Positions 17,399 through 25,131 of a DNA stretch of 64,000 nucleotides are shown here, one piece after another; position 1 is the first letter of the stretch, and each line of letters begins with the position of its first letter. The notes beneath the pieces were generated by a model that was not told where the DNA came from, made no database searches, and saw only the letters and a program-made list of their open reading frames with translations. This DNA is from Sphaerochaeta sp032144095 (GTDB lineage Bacteria > Spirochaetota > Spirochaetia > Sphaerochaetales > Sphaerochaetaceae). A program made the translations under genes and the position numbers. The DNA is taken from assembly GCF_032144095.1 (NCBI RefSeq), contig NZ_JAVSNJ010000013.1, forward strand, positions 1 through 64,000, written 5' to 3'.

Positions 17399-18648
17399 TG
17401 AGCCTGGTGGCAAAGGATTTTGATATGGATTTCGGAATGTTTGAAGTGGAAGATATGGTGCATGACGAGCAGGTCTCTGCAACGGTCATCAAAGTCATCG
17501 GTGTCGGAGGCGCTGGGGGAAATGCGGTCAACCGCATGATCGCCAGCGGGCTGAAGAAGGTCTCCTTTGTGGCGATGAATACCGACATGCAGGCCTTGCA
17601 ACGCTCCAATGCCCAGGTGAGGATTCCCATCGGAAAGGAGCTCACCGGAGGCCTCGGAGCCGGAGGGATTCCTGAGGTAGGGGAGAAGGCTGCCCAGGAG
17701 AGCAAGGAGGATATCCGTCGCGAGATGGAGAACGCCGACATGGTCTTCATTACCGCAGGCATGGGAGGTGGTACGGGAACCGGAGCGGCCTCTGTGGTTG
17801 CTGAGATCGCCAAGAGCTGCAATGCCCTTACCGTCGCCGTAGTCACCACCCCGTTCGCCTTTGAAGGAAAGAAGAAGCTATTGTTGGCACAGGCTGGGAT
17901 CGAGAAGCTGCGCAAGCAGGTAGATACCCTCATCATCATCCCCAACCAGTACCTTCTGAAAGTCGTGGAGAACAATACCCCGATCAAGCAGGCCTTCCTC
18001 ATGGCCGACGAGGTACTCTACATGGGTGTCCAGGGCATCAGTGAGCTCATCACCGAGCCTGGGGAGATCAACATAGACTTCGCTGACGTGCGTACCGTCA
18101 TGAAAGGCAAGGGTGATGCCCTGATGGGCATCGGTTTCGGGGAGGGTTCCAACAGGGCTGTAGATGCAGCCAGACAGGCTATAAGCAACCCCCTTCTGGA
18201 GAATGCCACCATTGAAGGTGCGAAGAGTGTATTGGTCAACCTCTCCGGCAGTGACACCCTCACCTTGCAGGAGTACCAGGACGTTGTGGAGATCATCACC
18301 GAGAAGTGTGCAGAGGATGCCCTCATCATTGCCGGCCAGGCCTACAACCCGGAACTCGGTGACCGGATCAAGGTTACCGTGGTTGCCACAGGGTTTGAGA
18401 GAAGGGAGGAGGTAACAGGGGCAGAGGTCTCCGAAATGGAGATGGTCAAGCGCCGCTACGCCTCCACGACGAAGGGTGAGGAACCTACAGAGGTAGCTTC
18501 CAAGAAGGGAGAACAGGACGTGGGCTCCATCCAGGTTAACCGTTGGCAGGACCTGCAAAAGCAGATCAACAAGGTCCCCTCAGGAAAGGACAACGACTAC
18601 TCGATCCCCGCTGTCCTTCGCTATACTCGAAAGCCGGATGAAAAATAG
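17398..18648 (+). CDS. ftsZ: Tubulin-like division GTPase FtsZ
   Basis: Polymerises into the Z ring. 416 residues from the ATG at 17398, which overlaps the ftsA stop. GTP-binding motifs are VIGVGGAGGNAVNRM (33-47) and GGGTGTG (123-129); the T7-loop region NxDxADV appears as INIDFADVRT. The extreme C-terminus DYSIPAVLRYTRK matches the conserved peptide that binds FtsA and other partners. An alternative ATG at 17425 also has a ribosome site (AAAGGA, 7-nt spacing); both leave the GTPase domain intact. Confidence 0.96.
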   Translation: MSLVAKDFDMDFGMFEVEDMVHDEQVSATVIKVIGVGGAGGNAVNRMIASGLKKVSFVAMNTDMQALQRSNAQVRIPIGKELTGGLGAGGIPEVGEKAAQESKEDIRREMENADMVFITAGMGGGTGTGAASVVAEIAKSCNALTVAVVTTPFAFEGKKKLLLAQAGIEKLRKQVDTLIIIPNQYLLKVVENNTPIKQAFLMADEVLYMGVQGISELITEPGEINIDFADVRTVMKGKGDALMGIGFGEGSNRAVDAARQAISNPLLENATIEGAKSVLVNLSGSDTLTLQEYQDVVEIITEKCAEDALIIAGQAYNPELGDRIKVTVVATGFERREEVTGAEVSEMEMVKRRYASTTKGEEPTEVASKKGEQDVGSIQVNRWQDLQKQINKVPSGKDNDYSIPAVLRYTRKPDEK

Positions 18649-18650
18649 GA

Positions 18651-19550
18651 ATGTCCAAGGAAACCGATGGGCAGTTGCTTGAGGACTATACCGATTACCT
18701 GATGCTGGAGAGAAGGTTGGCCAAGGCTACCATCTTTGTCTACCGTCAGGAAATCGGGTTCTTTTTTTCTGCGATCGCAGCGGACGTCTCCACCATAGGG
18801 TCCTCCGAGGTGGAAGCCTATCTGGTCGAAAGTGCCAGGCAGCGCACCCTTTCTGCACGCACGGTCTCACGCAACCTCTGTGCCTTGCGTTCGTTCTTCC
18901 GGTTTCTCCAGAAGGAGAGGATTCGCGAAGACAACCCTGTGGAGCTGATGACCTCGACCCGCTTGCCCCCCGATGTCCCGACCTTCTTCACCGTCGAGGA
19001 GGTCGACCTTTTGCTCTCCAGCATCGACGAGAAGGATCTTCTGGGCAGGAGGGACCGAACGCTCTTTGAACTGATTTACTCCTGCGGGCTGCGCATCAGT
19101 GAGGCGTGTGACCTGAAGGTAGGCGACTACAGCAGGGATTCGCTGAGGGTATTGGGCAAGCGCAACAAGATGCGCATGATCCCCGTGGGGGAGGTTGCTG
19201 CCTCCTGCCTGGACTCCTATCTAGGTGAGGTCAGGCCCCTTTTGGTGAAGGCCCGCTCTACTGAGCAGGCCCTTTTTGTGGGAAGACGGGGAAGAAAGCT
19301 TACCAGACAGGCCATCTTCAAGCGGTTCCAGGAGTATGCGAGGCCTCTGGGGCTTGAGGGGAAGGTCCACACCCTGCGCCACAGCTTTGCGACCCACCTC
19401 CTCAGCGGTGGTGCAGACCTACGCAGTGTACAGGAGCTGCTCGGCCACAGCGACATCCAGACGACCCAGGTCTACACCCATGTACAGACCGAAGAGCTGA
19501 AGCGTTCCTATGATGCGTACCACACCCTTGAGGAAGAAAACCAGAAATGA
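18651..19550 (+). CDS. xerD: Tyrosine recombinase, XerD-like
   Basis: Site-specific recombinase of the Xer type, which resolves chromosome dimers at dif. 299 residues: N-terminal SAM-like core-binding domain (about 8-95) and C-terminal catalytic domain with R148 (GLRISEA), H240 and R243 (HTLRHSFATHLL), H266 (LGHSDIQTT) and nucleophile Y275 (YTHV). It starts 2 nt after ftsZ, so division and dimer resolution are in one transcript. A second Xer protein is encoded at 21210. Which one is XerC or XerD is decided here by neighbours only: the other copy precedes hslVU as XerC does in Bacillus. Confidence 0.85.
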   Translation: MSKETDGQLLEDYTDYLMLERRLAKATIFVYRQEIGFFFSAIAADVSTIGSSEVEAYLVESARQRTLSARTVSRNLCALRSFFRFLQKERIREDNPVELMTSTRLPPDVPTFFTVEEVDLLLSSIDEKDLLGRRDRTLFELIYSCGLRISEACDLKVGDYSRDSLRVLGKRNKMRMIPVGEVAASCLDSYLGEVRPLLVKARSTEQALFVGRRGRKLTRQAIFKRFQEYARPLGLEGKVHTLRHSFATHLLSGGADLRSVQELLGHSDIQTTQVYTHVQTEELKRSYDAYHTLEEENQK

Positions 19551-20299
19551 GTGTATTGTTCATTCTCTGTCCCATCATTGCCATCGGGGCCATCGTCGAT
19601 GCCATTGCAGGCGGTGGCGGGCTCATTACCCTTACCGCCTATGTGGCCGTCGGGCTTCCTCCACAGGTGGCCCTGGGAAACAACAAGTTTGCCTCGGCAA
19701 GCGGCACTGCCATCGCCTGCTACCGGTATATCAGAAATGACCAGGTCGACTGGAAGGTCGGCAGCATTGCGATGCTCACCTCCCTTGCAGGCTCTGCCGT
19801 GGGCTCCTACATGGCCACCATCTATGCAGATACCTACCTGCACTACCTGCTCATATTCCTGGTTCCTGCAATCGCCGTCTTTATCATGGTCAAACCCGAT
19901 TTCGGGCAGGCCAAACCCATGGAGGCCAGGCTTGCCATCCCTTTCTCGGCCGTGATGGGCCTGGCCATCGGCCTATATGACGGATTCTTCGGACCTGGGA
20001 CCGGGATGTTCCTTACCATCATCTTTACCTCGGTCATCGGGCTTGACCTTCTCAGGGCCTGCGGGACTGCAAGGGTCGTGAACCTTGCCTCCAACATCGC
20101 GGCAGTGGCCACGTTCATCCGGTTCGGGAGCATCAACTACGCCATAGCCATCCCCTGCGCCGTCAGTGCCATCATAGGTGGGTATATCGGCAGTGGCCTG
20201 GCCATCCGGGGTGGGGTGAAGGTCGTCAAGCCTGTGATGCTCTTTGTCCTCTCCCTGCTTTTGCTCAAGGTGGTCGCCTCCACATTCGGCCTGTTCTGA
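19547..20299 (+). CDS. TSUP/TauE-SafE family membrane permease
   Basis: A 250-residue integral membrane protein with about eight hydrophobic segments and the family's repeated motif: AIAGGGGLITL and LGNNKFAS in the first half, GLYDGFFGPGTGMFL and RVVNLASN in the second. TSUP proteins export or import sulfite, sulfoacetate or related anions; the substrate here cannot be told. The ATG overlaps the xerD stop by 4 nt. It has no obvious connection with the cell-division genes around it. Confidence 0.85.
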   Translation: MSVLFILCPIIAIGAIVDAIAGGGGLITLTAYVAVGLPPQVALGNNKFASASGTAIACYRYIRNDQVDWKVGSIAMLTSLAGSAVGSYMATIYADTYLHYLLIFLVPAIAVFIMVKPDFGQAKPMEARLAIPFSAVMGLAIGLYDGFFGPGTGMFLTIIFTSVIGLDLLRACGTARVVNLASNIAAVATFIRFGSINYAIAIPCAVSAIIGGYIGSGLAIRGGVKVVKPVMLFVLSLLLLKVVASTFGLF

Positions 20300-20304
20300 A
20301 GCAA

Positions 20305-20321
20305 GCTGGGACTTTCCCAGC
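20305..20321 (+). repeat. Small intercistronic stem-loop
   Basis: GCTGGGA-CTT-TCCCAGC, a perfect 7-bp hairpin in the 33-nt gap between the TSUP gene and dprA. No T tract follows, so it is not a typical terminator; it may affect mRNA processing or ribosome access to dprA. Confidence 0.4.
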
Positions 20322-20332
20322 CTTAGGGTGAT

Positions 20333-21223
20333 ATGAAGCTCTCCTTGTTGCTTGCTATCTCGCTGTTGCCCCTCAGAGGCAGGCAGATGCTCTCCCTTGC
20401 CCGGGAAAACCCCAGCCCTAGGGAGATACAGAGGCGGTTCCCCCAATATTGGCAGCCCTCCAGGGTCGAAAGGATGCTCTCCTTCCTCCATCAGGGTAAG
20501 GAAAACCACATCGTGTTCCTGGGGATGGAGGAGTATCCCTCCCTGCTTGCACAAGAGGAGAACCCTCCCTTCCGACTCCTCTATCGGGGAAGGCTCCCAG
20601 GGAAGGAGGAGAGGCTGCTCTCCCTGTGCGGGACGCGCTCTTCCTCCCTGGGCGCCGAACAGGCCGCCTACCACCTTGCCCTCGAGGCAGGGGCCAACCA
20701 GGTGGCCCTGGTTACCAGCCACAGTCCCGGCATCGACCGATCTGCCCTCTATGCCATACGCGATGGGCATGGTTGCGGCTTTGTTCCCTGCGACTGTGGG
20801 CTCGACACCCCCAGGATCAGGGAGAATAGGCTGCTTGAGGGGATGAACCTCATCTCCAGCTACGAACCCGATGATAGGGCCCACAGGTTCCGGTGCCTAA
20901 GCCGCAATGTGCTCACCGCGGCCCTTTCCCCTTTGCTGGTGGTAGTCCAGGCCCCCTTGAAGTCGGGCGCCCTGCACTGTGCTTCCATGGCCCTGGACAT
21001 GGGTAGGGAAGTGGTTGTCCATTCCTGCGGGACCAATGACCTGCCCTGGAGTGCAGGCAGCCGCCAATTGGCGGAGGATGGGGCCCCTGTGGTGTCGGGT
21101 TACGCAGAGATAGCCTCAGCATTGCACTACCCCCATAGCCGTGTCGTCAGCCTGGCAGGGGGCGTTGGTGCAGTGTACCGTTATGGCAACTCATGCTATA
21201 GTATCAGCCATGGCGACGAATGA
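20333..21223 (+). CDS. dprA: Divergent DprA/Smf family protein
   Basis: DprA loads RecA on incoming single-stranded DNA during transformation. The Rossmann-like core is recognisable: CGTRSSSLGAEQAAYHLAL (about 98-116), then PGIDRSALYAI where most members have SGGARGIDxxAH, and AALSPLLVVVQAPLKSGALHCASMALDMGREV in the second half. The glycine-rich loop is altered to TSHSPGID, and the usual FxxRNRxIA appears as FRCLSRNVLTA. 296 residues. It sits directly before xerC-hslVU, matching the dprA neighbourhood in Firmicutes, minus topA and trmFO. Whether it is active is uncertain. Confidence 0.75.
   Translation: MKLSLLLAISLLPLRGRQMLSLARENPSPREIQRRFPQYWQPSRVERMLSFLHQGKENHIVFLGMEEYPSLLAQEENPPFRLLYRGRLPGKEERLLSLCGTRSSSLGAEQAAYHLALEAGANQVALVTSHSPGIDRSALYAIRDGHGCGFVPCDCGLDTPRIRENRLLEGMNLISSYEPDDRAHRFRCLSRNVLTAALSPLLVVVQAPLKSGALHCASMALDMGREVVVHSCGTNDLPWSAGSRQLAEDGAPVVSGYAEIASALHYPHSRVVSLAGGVGAVYRYGNSCYSISHGDE
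21194..21202 (+). promoter_or_regulatory. Extended -10 promoter of xerC
   Basis: TGCTATAGT within the end of dprA is an extended -10 (TG-N-TATAGT). It ends 7 nt before the xerC ATG, so the transcript would start at or within a base or two of the start codon. The nearly identical TGCTATACT precedes murG with a 6-nt gap. Confidence 0.5.
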
Positions 21224-22115
21224 TACGGACCAGGTTGTGCAGGCATTCTTTGCATACCTCAGGCACATCAAGGGCTCGAGCGAGAAGACCATCCTGGCCT
21301 ATGGAAGCGACCTGGCAAGACTGAAGGAGTTTTTGCAAACCATGGATCTGGACCTCATGGAGATGGCCCCTGCCGATGCGCGCCTCTATGTGCGCCATCT
21401 TACCGGGGAGAACACCTACAGTGAGTCCTCGGTCAACCGCATGCTCAGCTCTTCTCGCTCCTTCTTTGCCTATGCCCTCAAGCATGAGCTGGTCAAGGTC
21501 AATCCATTCAGCCTCATCTCCTTGAGGCGGAGCCGTTCGACCCTGCCCACCGTCCTGACGGTTGCGGAGGTGGTAGCCTTGCTCTCCCTCAGCTATGAAG
21601 ATTTTCCCTCGACCAGGAACATGCTGCTTTTCTCCTTGCTCTATGACAGTGGCTGCCGGATCAGCGAGATGCTCTCAGTCAGTGAGGAGGATGTGCAGAA
21701 CGGCTCAAGGCAGATCCGCATCACAGGCAAGGGCAAAAAGGTTCGCTATGTATTCTTTACCGAGCGAACCCAGCGCCTGATCACCTACTATCTCAGCGTA
21801 AAGCATGCCCGTTTCGGAAGGACAGAGTACTTGTTTTGTTCAGATTCCGGAAAACAGTTGCCGCAGAGCACCGTTGGTAGTATTTTTGCAAGGTATAAGC
21901 AGACCCTTGGGTGGCAAAAGAGCTTTACACCGCACGTGTTGCGGCACAGCTACGCCACCCATATGCTGGACAATGGCTCTGATATCCGCTTGGTCCAGGA
22001 GTTGCTCGGACATGCGAGCATCTCCACCACCCAGATATATACCCATGTATCACAGAAACGGTTGGCAAAGGTGTATGCCTCCTGCCATCCGCATGGAAGG
22101 AAACAGAATGAGTAG
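21210..22115 (+). CDS. xerC: Tyrosine recombinase, XerC-like
   Basis: 301 residues, core-binding domain (about 9-90) and catalytic domain with R150 (SGCRISEML), H242 and R245 (HVLRHSYATHM), H268 (LGHASISTTQ) and nucleophile Y277 (YTHV); all catalytic residues are present. The ATG at 21210 lies 14 nt inside the end of dprA and has no Shine-Dalgarno sequence; a TGCTATAGT box upstream suggests a leaderless internal transcript. The 3' end overlaps hslV by 8 nt. The order xerC-hslV-hslU equals codV-clpQ-clpY of Bacillus. Confidence 0.88.
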   Translation: MATNDTDQVVQAFFAYLRHIKGSSEKTILAYGSDLARLKEFLQTMDLDLMEMAPADARLYVRHLTGENTYSESSVNRMLSSSRSFFAYALKHELVKVNPFSLISLRRSRSTLPTVLTVAEVVALLSLSYEDFPSTRNMLLFSLLYDSGCRISEMLSVSEEDVQNGSRQIRITGKGKKVRYVFFTERTQRLITYYLSVKHARFGRTEYLFCSDSGKQLPQSTVGSIFARYKQTLGWQKSFTPHVLRHSYATHMLDNGSDIRLVQELLGHASISTTQIYTHVSQKRLAKVYASCHPHGRKQNE

Positions 22116-22644
22116 TTTTAAGGGAACGACGATAGTCGCTGTCCGTAAGAATGGAAAGGTTGCCATAGCCGGAGACGGCCAGGTCACAGCCGGAGATACA
22201 ATCCTCAAGTCGAATGCGCATAAGGTGAGGACCCTCTTTGATGGGAAGATCATCACTGGGTTCGCAGGTGCCACTGCAGACGCCTTCACCCTTTTCGAGC
22301 TGTTCGAGGTTAAGCTGAAGCAGTACAACGGGGATATTACCCGTTCGGCTGTGGAGCTGGCCAAACAGTGGAGGACAGACAGGCAGCTTCGCCAGCTTGA
22401 GGCGATGATGCTCGTCAGTGACGGGACGAAGATCTTTCTCATCAATGGGGCCGGTGATGTCGTCGACCCCGAAAGGGATGCCATCGGCATCGGCAGTGGA
22501 GGCAACTTCGCCCTCGCCGCAGCCTTGGCCTATCTGGATACGGCTCCTGAGCTCACCGCCCGGGAGATCGCCGTCAAGAGTGTGGAGATCGCCGCAAAAC
22601 TCTGCATCTATACCGATGACTCGATCATCGTCAAGGAACTATAA
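22108..22644 (+). CDS. hslV: ATP-dependent protease subunit HslV (ClpQ)
   Basis: Proteolytic dodecamer of the HslUV protease. 178 residues. The ATG at 22108 with a GGAAGG site gives the N-terminus MSSFKGTTIVAVRKNG; GDGQVT and GFAGATADAFTLFELFE follow as in all HslV proteins. Most HslV proteins expose a Thr at position 2, whereas this five-residue extension with Ser2 is like Bacillus subtilis ClpQ, which uses an N-terminal serine. The nucleophile is therefore Ser2 or, after deeper trimming, Thr7. A long in-frame extension upstream is inside xerC and not real. Confidence 0.95.
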   Translation: MSSFKGTTIVAVRKNGKVAIAGDGQVTAGDTILKSNAHKVRTLFDGKIITGFAGATADAFTLFELFEVKLKQYNGDITRSAVELAKQWRTDRQLRQLEAMMLVSDGTKIFLINGAGDVVDPERDAIGIGSGGNFALAAALAYLDTAPELTAREIAVKSVEIAAKLCIYTDDSIIVKEL

Positions 22645-22649
22645 CAGTC

Positions 22650-24044
22650 ATGACATACAGTACGACAAAGAAGCTCGACGAGATGAAACCCTCTCAGATA
22701 GTCGAGGAACTGGACAAATATATCATCGGCCAGGAGAAGGCAAAGCGAACCATCGCGGTTGCCATCCGAAACAGGACCCGGCGCAAGCGCCTTCCTGACA
22801 ATATCCGTGATGAGGTATCCCCAAAAAACATCATCATGATAGGCCCCACAGGGGTAGGGAAGACCGAGATAGCCCGCCGTATAGCAAAGCTCTCCAACGC
22901 ACCTTTCATCAAGGTGGAGGCGACCAAGTACACCGAGGTCGGCTATGTGGGACGAGATGTCGAGTCCATCATACGCGACCTGATGAGCATAGCGGTGCAG
23001 CAGGTGAAGACCGAGCTTGCCGAGGCACAGGTGGAAAAGGTACAGGCCCGTGTTGAGGAACGGCTTCTGGACCTCCTGCTTCCCTCCGTTACCAAGGAAG
23101 CTTCCGAAAATAACGGTGCTGTCATGATCGCCGCCGGTACAAGCTATACCGACAGCGAATATGCAACCAGGGAAAAATTCCGCAAGATGCTGCAGGAAGG
23201 CAAGTTCGACGACCGTGAGGTCGAGGTAAATGTACAGAGCCGCAAGAAGGTTGGCATCGAGGTCCTGGGACAGGCCAACATGGACGAGCTGCAGGAAGCG
23301 ATGCAGAGCCTTGGCTCCATCTTTGGCAATGGCAAGGGCCACAGCCGCAAGCTCACCATCAAGCGGGCTCGGGAGATTTTCACCGAGGAGGAGACCGACA
23401 AGGCAGTCGACACAGACCGTGCTGTCGATGAGGCCAAGGAGAGGGTCGAGCAGATGGGTATCGTATTCATCGATGAGATCGACAAGGTGGCACGGACCGG
23501 AGGCTCTTCCTCCAGCGGCCCGGATGTCTCCCGAGAGGGTGTCCAGCGTGACATCCTTCCGATTATCGAAGGTACCAGTGTCTCGACCAAATGGGGGGTC
23601 ATCGACACCACCCACATCCTCTTCATCGCCAGCGGCGCCTTCCACGTATCCAAGCCCAGTGACCTCATCCCTGAGCTCCAGGGTCGTTTTCCCTTGCGTG
23701 TTGAGTTGGATGACCTCACTTCGAACGACTTCTACCGGATCCTGACCGAACCTGCAAATGCGATCACGATGCAGTACAGGGAGTTGCTAAAGACCGAAGG
23801 AGTCTCTATTGTGTTTACCGATGAGGCCATCAGGCGTTTGAGCGACATAGCCTATGAAGTGAACAACACCAATGACAACATCGGTGCCAGAAGGCTCTTC
23901 ACCATCATGGAGAAACTTTTGGAGGAGCTCTCCTTCAGCGCTGACGAGCTCAGCGGCCAGGAGATTACGATAACAAGGCAGTATGTGGATGAGCGGTTAG
24001 GCGAGGTGCTCCAGAACCAGGACCTCTCCAAGTTCATCCTTTAG
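22650..24044 (+). CDS. hslU: HslU ATPase (ClpY)
   Basis: AAA+ unfoldase that feeds HslV. 464 residues with Walker A GPTGVGKT (65-72), the pore loop GYVG (98-101), an I domain (about 110-245), Walker B VFIDEID near 272 and the C-terminal DLSKFIL tail that docks into HslV and switches it on. It begins 5 nt after hslV. Function secure. Confidence 0.97.
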   Translation: MTYSTTKKLDEMKPSQIVEELDKYIIGQEKAKRTIAVAIRNRTRRKRLPDNIRDEVSPKNIIMIGPTGVGKTEIARRIAKLSNAPFIKVEATKYTEVGYVGRDVESIIRDLMSIAVQQVKTELAEAQVEKVQARVEERLLDLLLPSVTKEASENNGAVMIAAGTSYTDSEYATREKFRKMLQEGKFDDREVEVNVQSRKKVGIEVLGQANMDELQEAMQSLGSIFGNGKGHSRKLTIKRAREIFTEEETDKAVDTDRAVDEAKERVEQMGIVFIDEIDKVARTGGSSSSGPDVSREGVQRDILPIIEGTSVSTKWGVIDTTHILFIASGAFHVSKPSDLIPELQGRFPLRVELDDLTSNDFYRILTEPANAITMQYRELLKTEGVSIVFTDEAIRRLSDIAYEVNNTNDNIGARRLFTIMEKLLEELSFSADELSGQEITITRQYVDERLGEVLQNQDLSKFIL

Positions 24045-24057
24045 GGGAGATGATATA

Positions 24058-25131
24058 GTGGAATTCCTTACGATTGATGCACTCGATTACGAAACAGCGC
24101 TCAAGGAGGCCCGTGCCCTGTACGGCTCTCTCGTACGTGTGCACACCCGTAAGGATTACACTGCCAAGAAGGGCCTGAGGAGGGAACGGCGCTGCGCCAT
24201 CACCTTCTATCTCGTCAGGGAGCAGGAGCCTGCCGAACAGGAGCCTCAGGTAGCAATAGAGCAACCTGAGCCGCGGGCCAAGCTTCAGGACCCTGTAGGG
24301 GACCAGCAGCTCTTCATAGCTGAACTGCTTCAGGCCAATGATTTTACTGACGAATATGTGGACTTGGCCATCAAGGCTTTGGCAGAAGACTCCAAGGATG
24401 CTTCGAACGAGGAGCTTCAGATGAGGCTGCTTGAATACATCATCGAGTCGGTGAGCATCAACCATGAGCTGTACGCCCATCCCCAGCACTATTTTGTGCT
24501 GCTTGGGCCTACTGGGGTGGGTAAGACCACCACACTGGTGAAGATGGCTATGCTCTACGGCATGATCGTGCAAGAATCGTCCCCGATGAAGGTTGCCCTG
24601 CTCTCCCTGGACTCCTACCGGACTGGTGCCTCCAACCAGATCGAGCAGTTTTCCAAGGACCTTGGCCTCGATCTCTACCATGCCCACAGCGAGGAGGAGC
24701 TCTCCCGCCTGCTGAAGAAATTGGATGCATATTCGCTGGTGCTCGTCGACACCATGGGCAAGAGTGCGAACCAGGGTGAGCTCTCCTTGCACCTGAAGAG
24801 CCTGCTTACCGTACTTCCCCAGGAGAGATGCACCTATTCGCTTGCCGTCAGCGCCTCCCACAAGAGCCGCGACCTCAAGCGGTTTGTCAGCCTCTTCTCC
24901 TCCTATCCCCTACAGTCCCTGGTGGTGACCAAGCTGGATGAGACCGAGGACATTGGCAACATCCTCAGCGTAAGCAAGGAAACAGGCCTTCCCCTGCTGT
25001 TCTTCACCAATGGACAGAAGGTTCCTGAGAACCTCCTCAAGGCTACAAATGAGGTTATCCTCTCCTATCTGAAGGGTTTCAGCCTTGATTTCTCTACCCT
25101 TGGCGATAGCCAGATCTCACCGCTTCTCTGA
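24058..25131 (+). CDS. flhF: FlhF-like SRP-family GTPase
   Basis: 357 residues. The N-terminal part (1-60, FLTIDALDYETALKEARALYG then VHTRKDY) resembles the FlhF B domain; a variable acidic linker follows, then an NG GTPase: P-loop GPTGVGKTTT from 150, DSYRTGASNQIEQF, DTMGKS in place of the usual DTAGRS, and TKLDETEDIG. FlhF places flagella in motile bacteria, yet no flagellar gene is in the window; it is the last gene of the dcw-hslVU run. The start is GTG. The 3' end overlaps the convergent penicillin-binding protein gene by 15 nt, and no terminator separates them. Confidence 0.82.
   Translation: MEFLTIDALDYETALKEARALYGSLVRVHTRKDYTAKKGLRRERRCAITFYLVREQEPAEQEPQVAIEQPEPRAKLQDPVGDQQLFIAELLQANDFTDEYVDLAIKALAEDSKDASNEELQMRLLEYIIESVSINHELYAHPQHYFVLLGPTGVGKTTTLVKMAMLYGMIVQESSPMKVALLSLDSYRTGASNQIEQFSKDLGLDLYHAHSEEELSRLLKKLDAYSLVLVDTMGKSANQGELSLHLKSLLTVLPQERCTYSLAVSASHKSRDLKRFVSLFSSYPLQSLVVTKLDETEDIGNILSVSKETGLPLLFFTNGQKVPENLLKATNEVILSYLKGFSLDFSTLGDSQISPLL

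Noticed and set aside
21805..22107. Long upstream extension of the hslV frame
   Set aside because: It runs through xerC in another frame; the ATG at 22108 has a ribosome site and gives the family N-terminus.
22608..23645. A 345-codon open frame on the minus strand opposite hslU
   Set aside because: Shadow frame; hslU on the other strand is complete and fully conserved.
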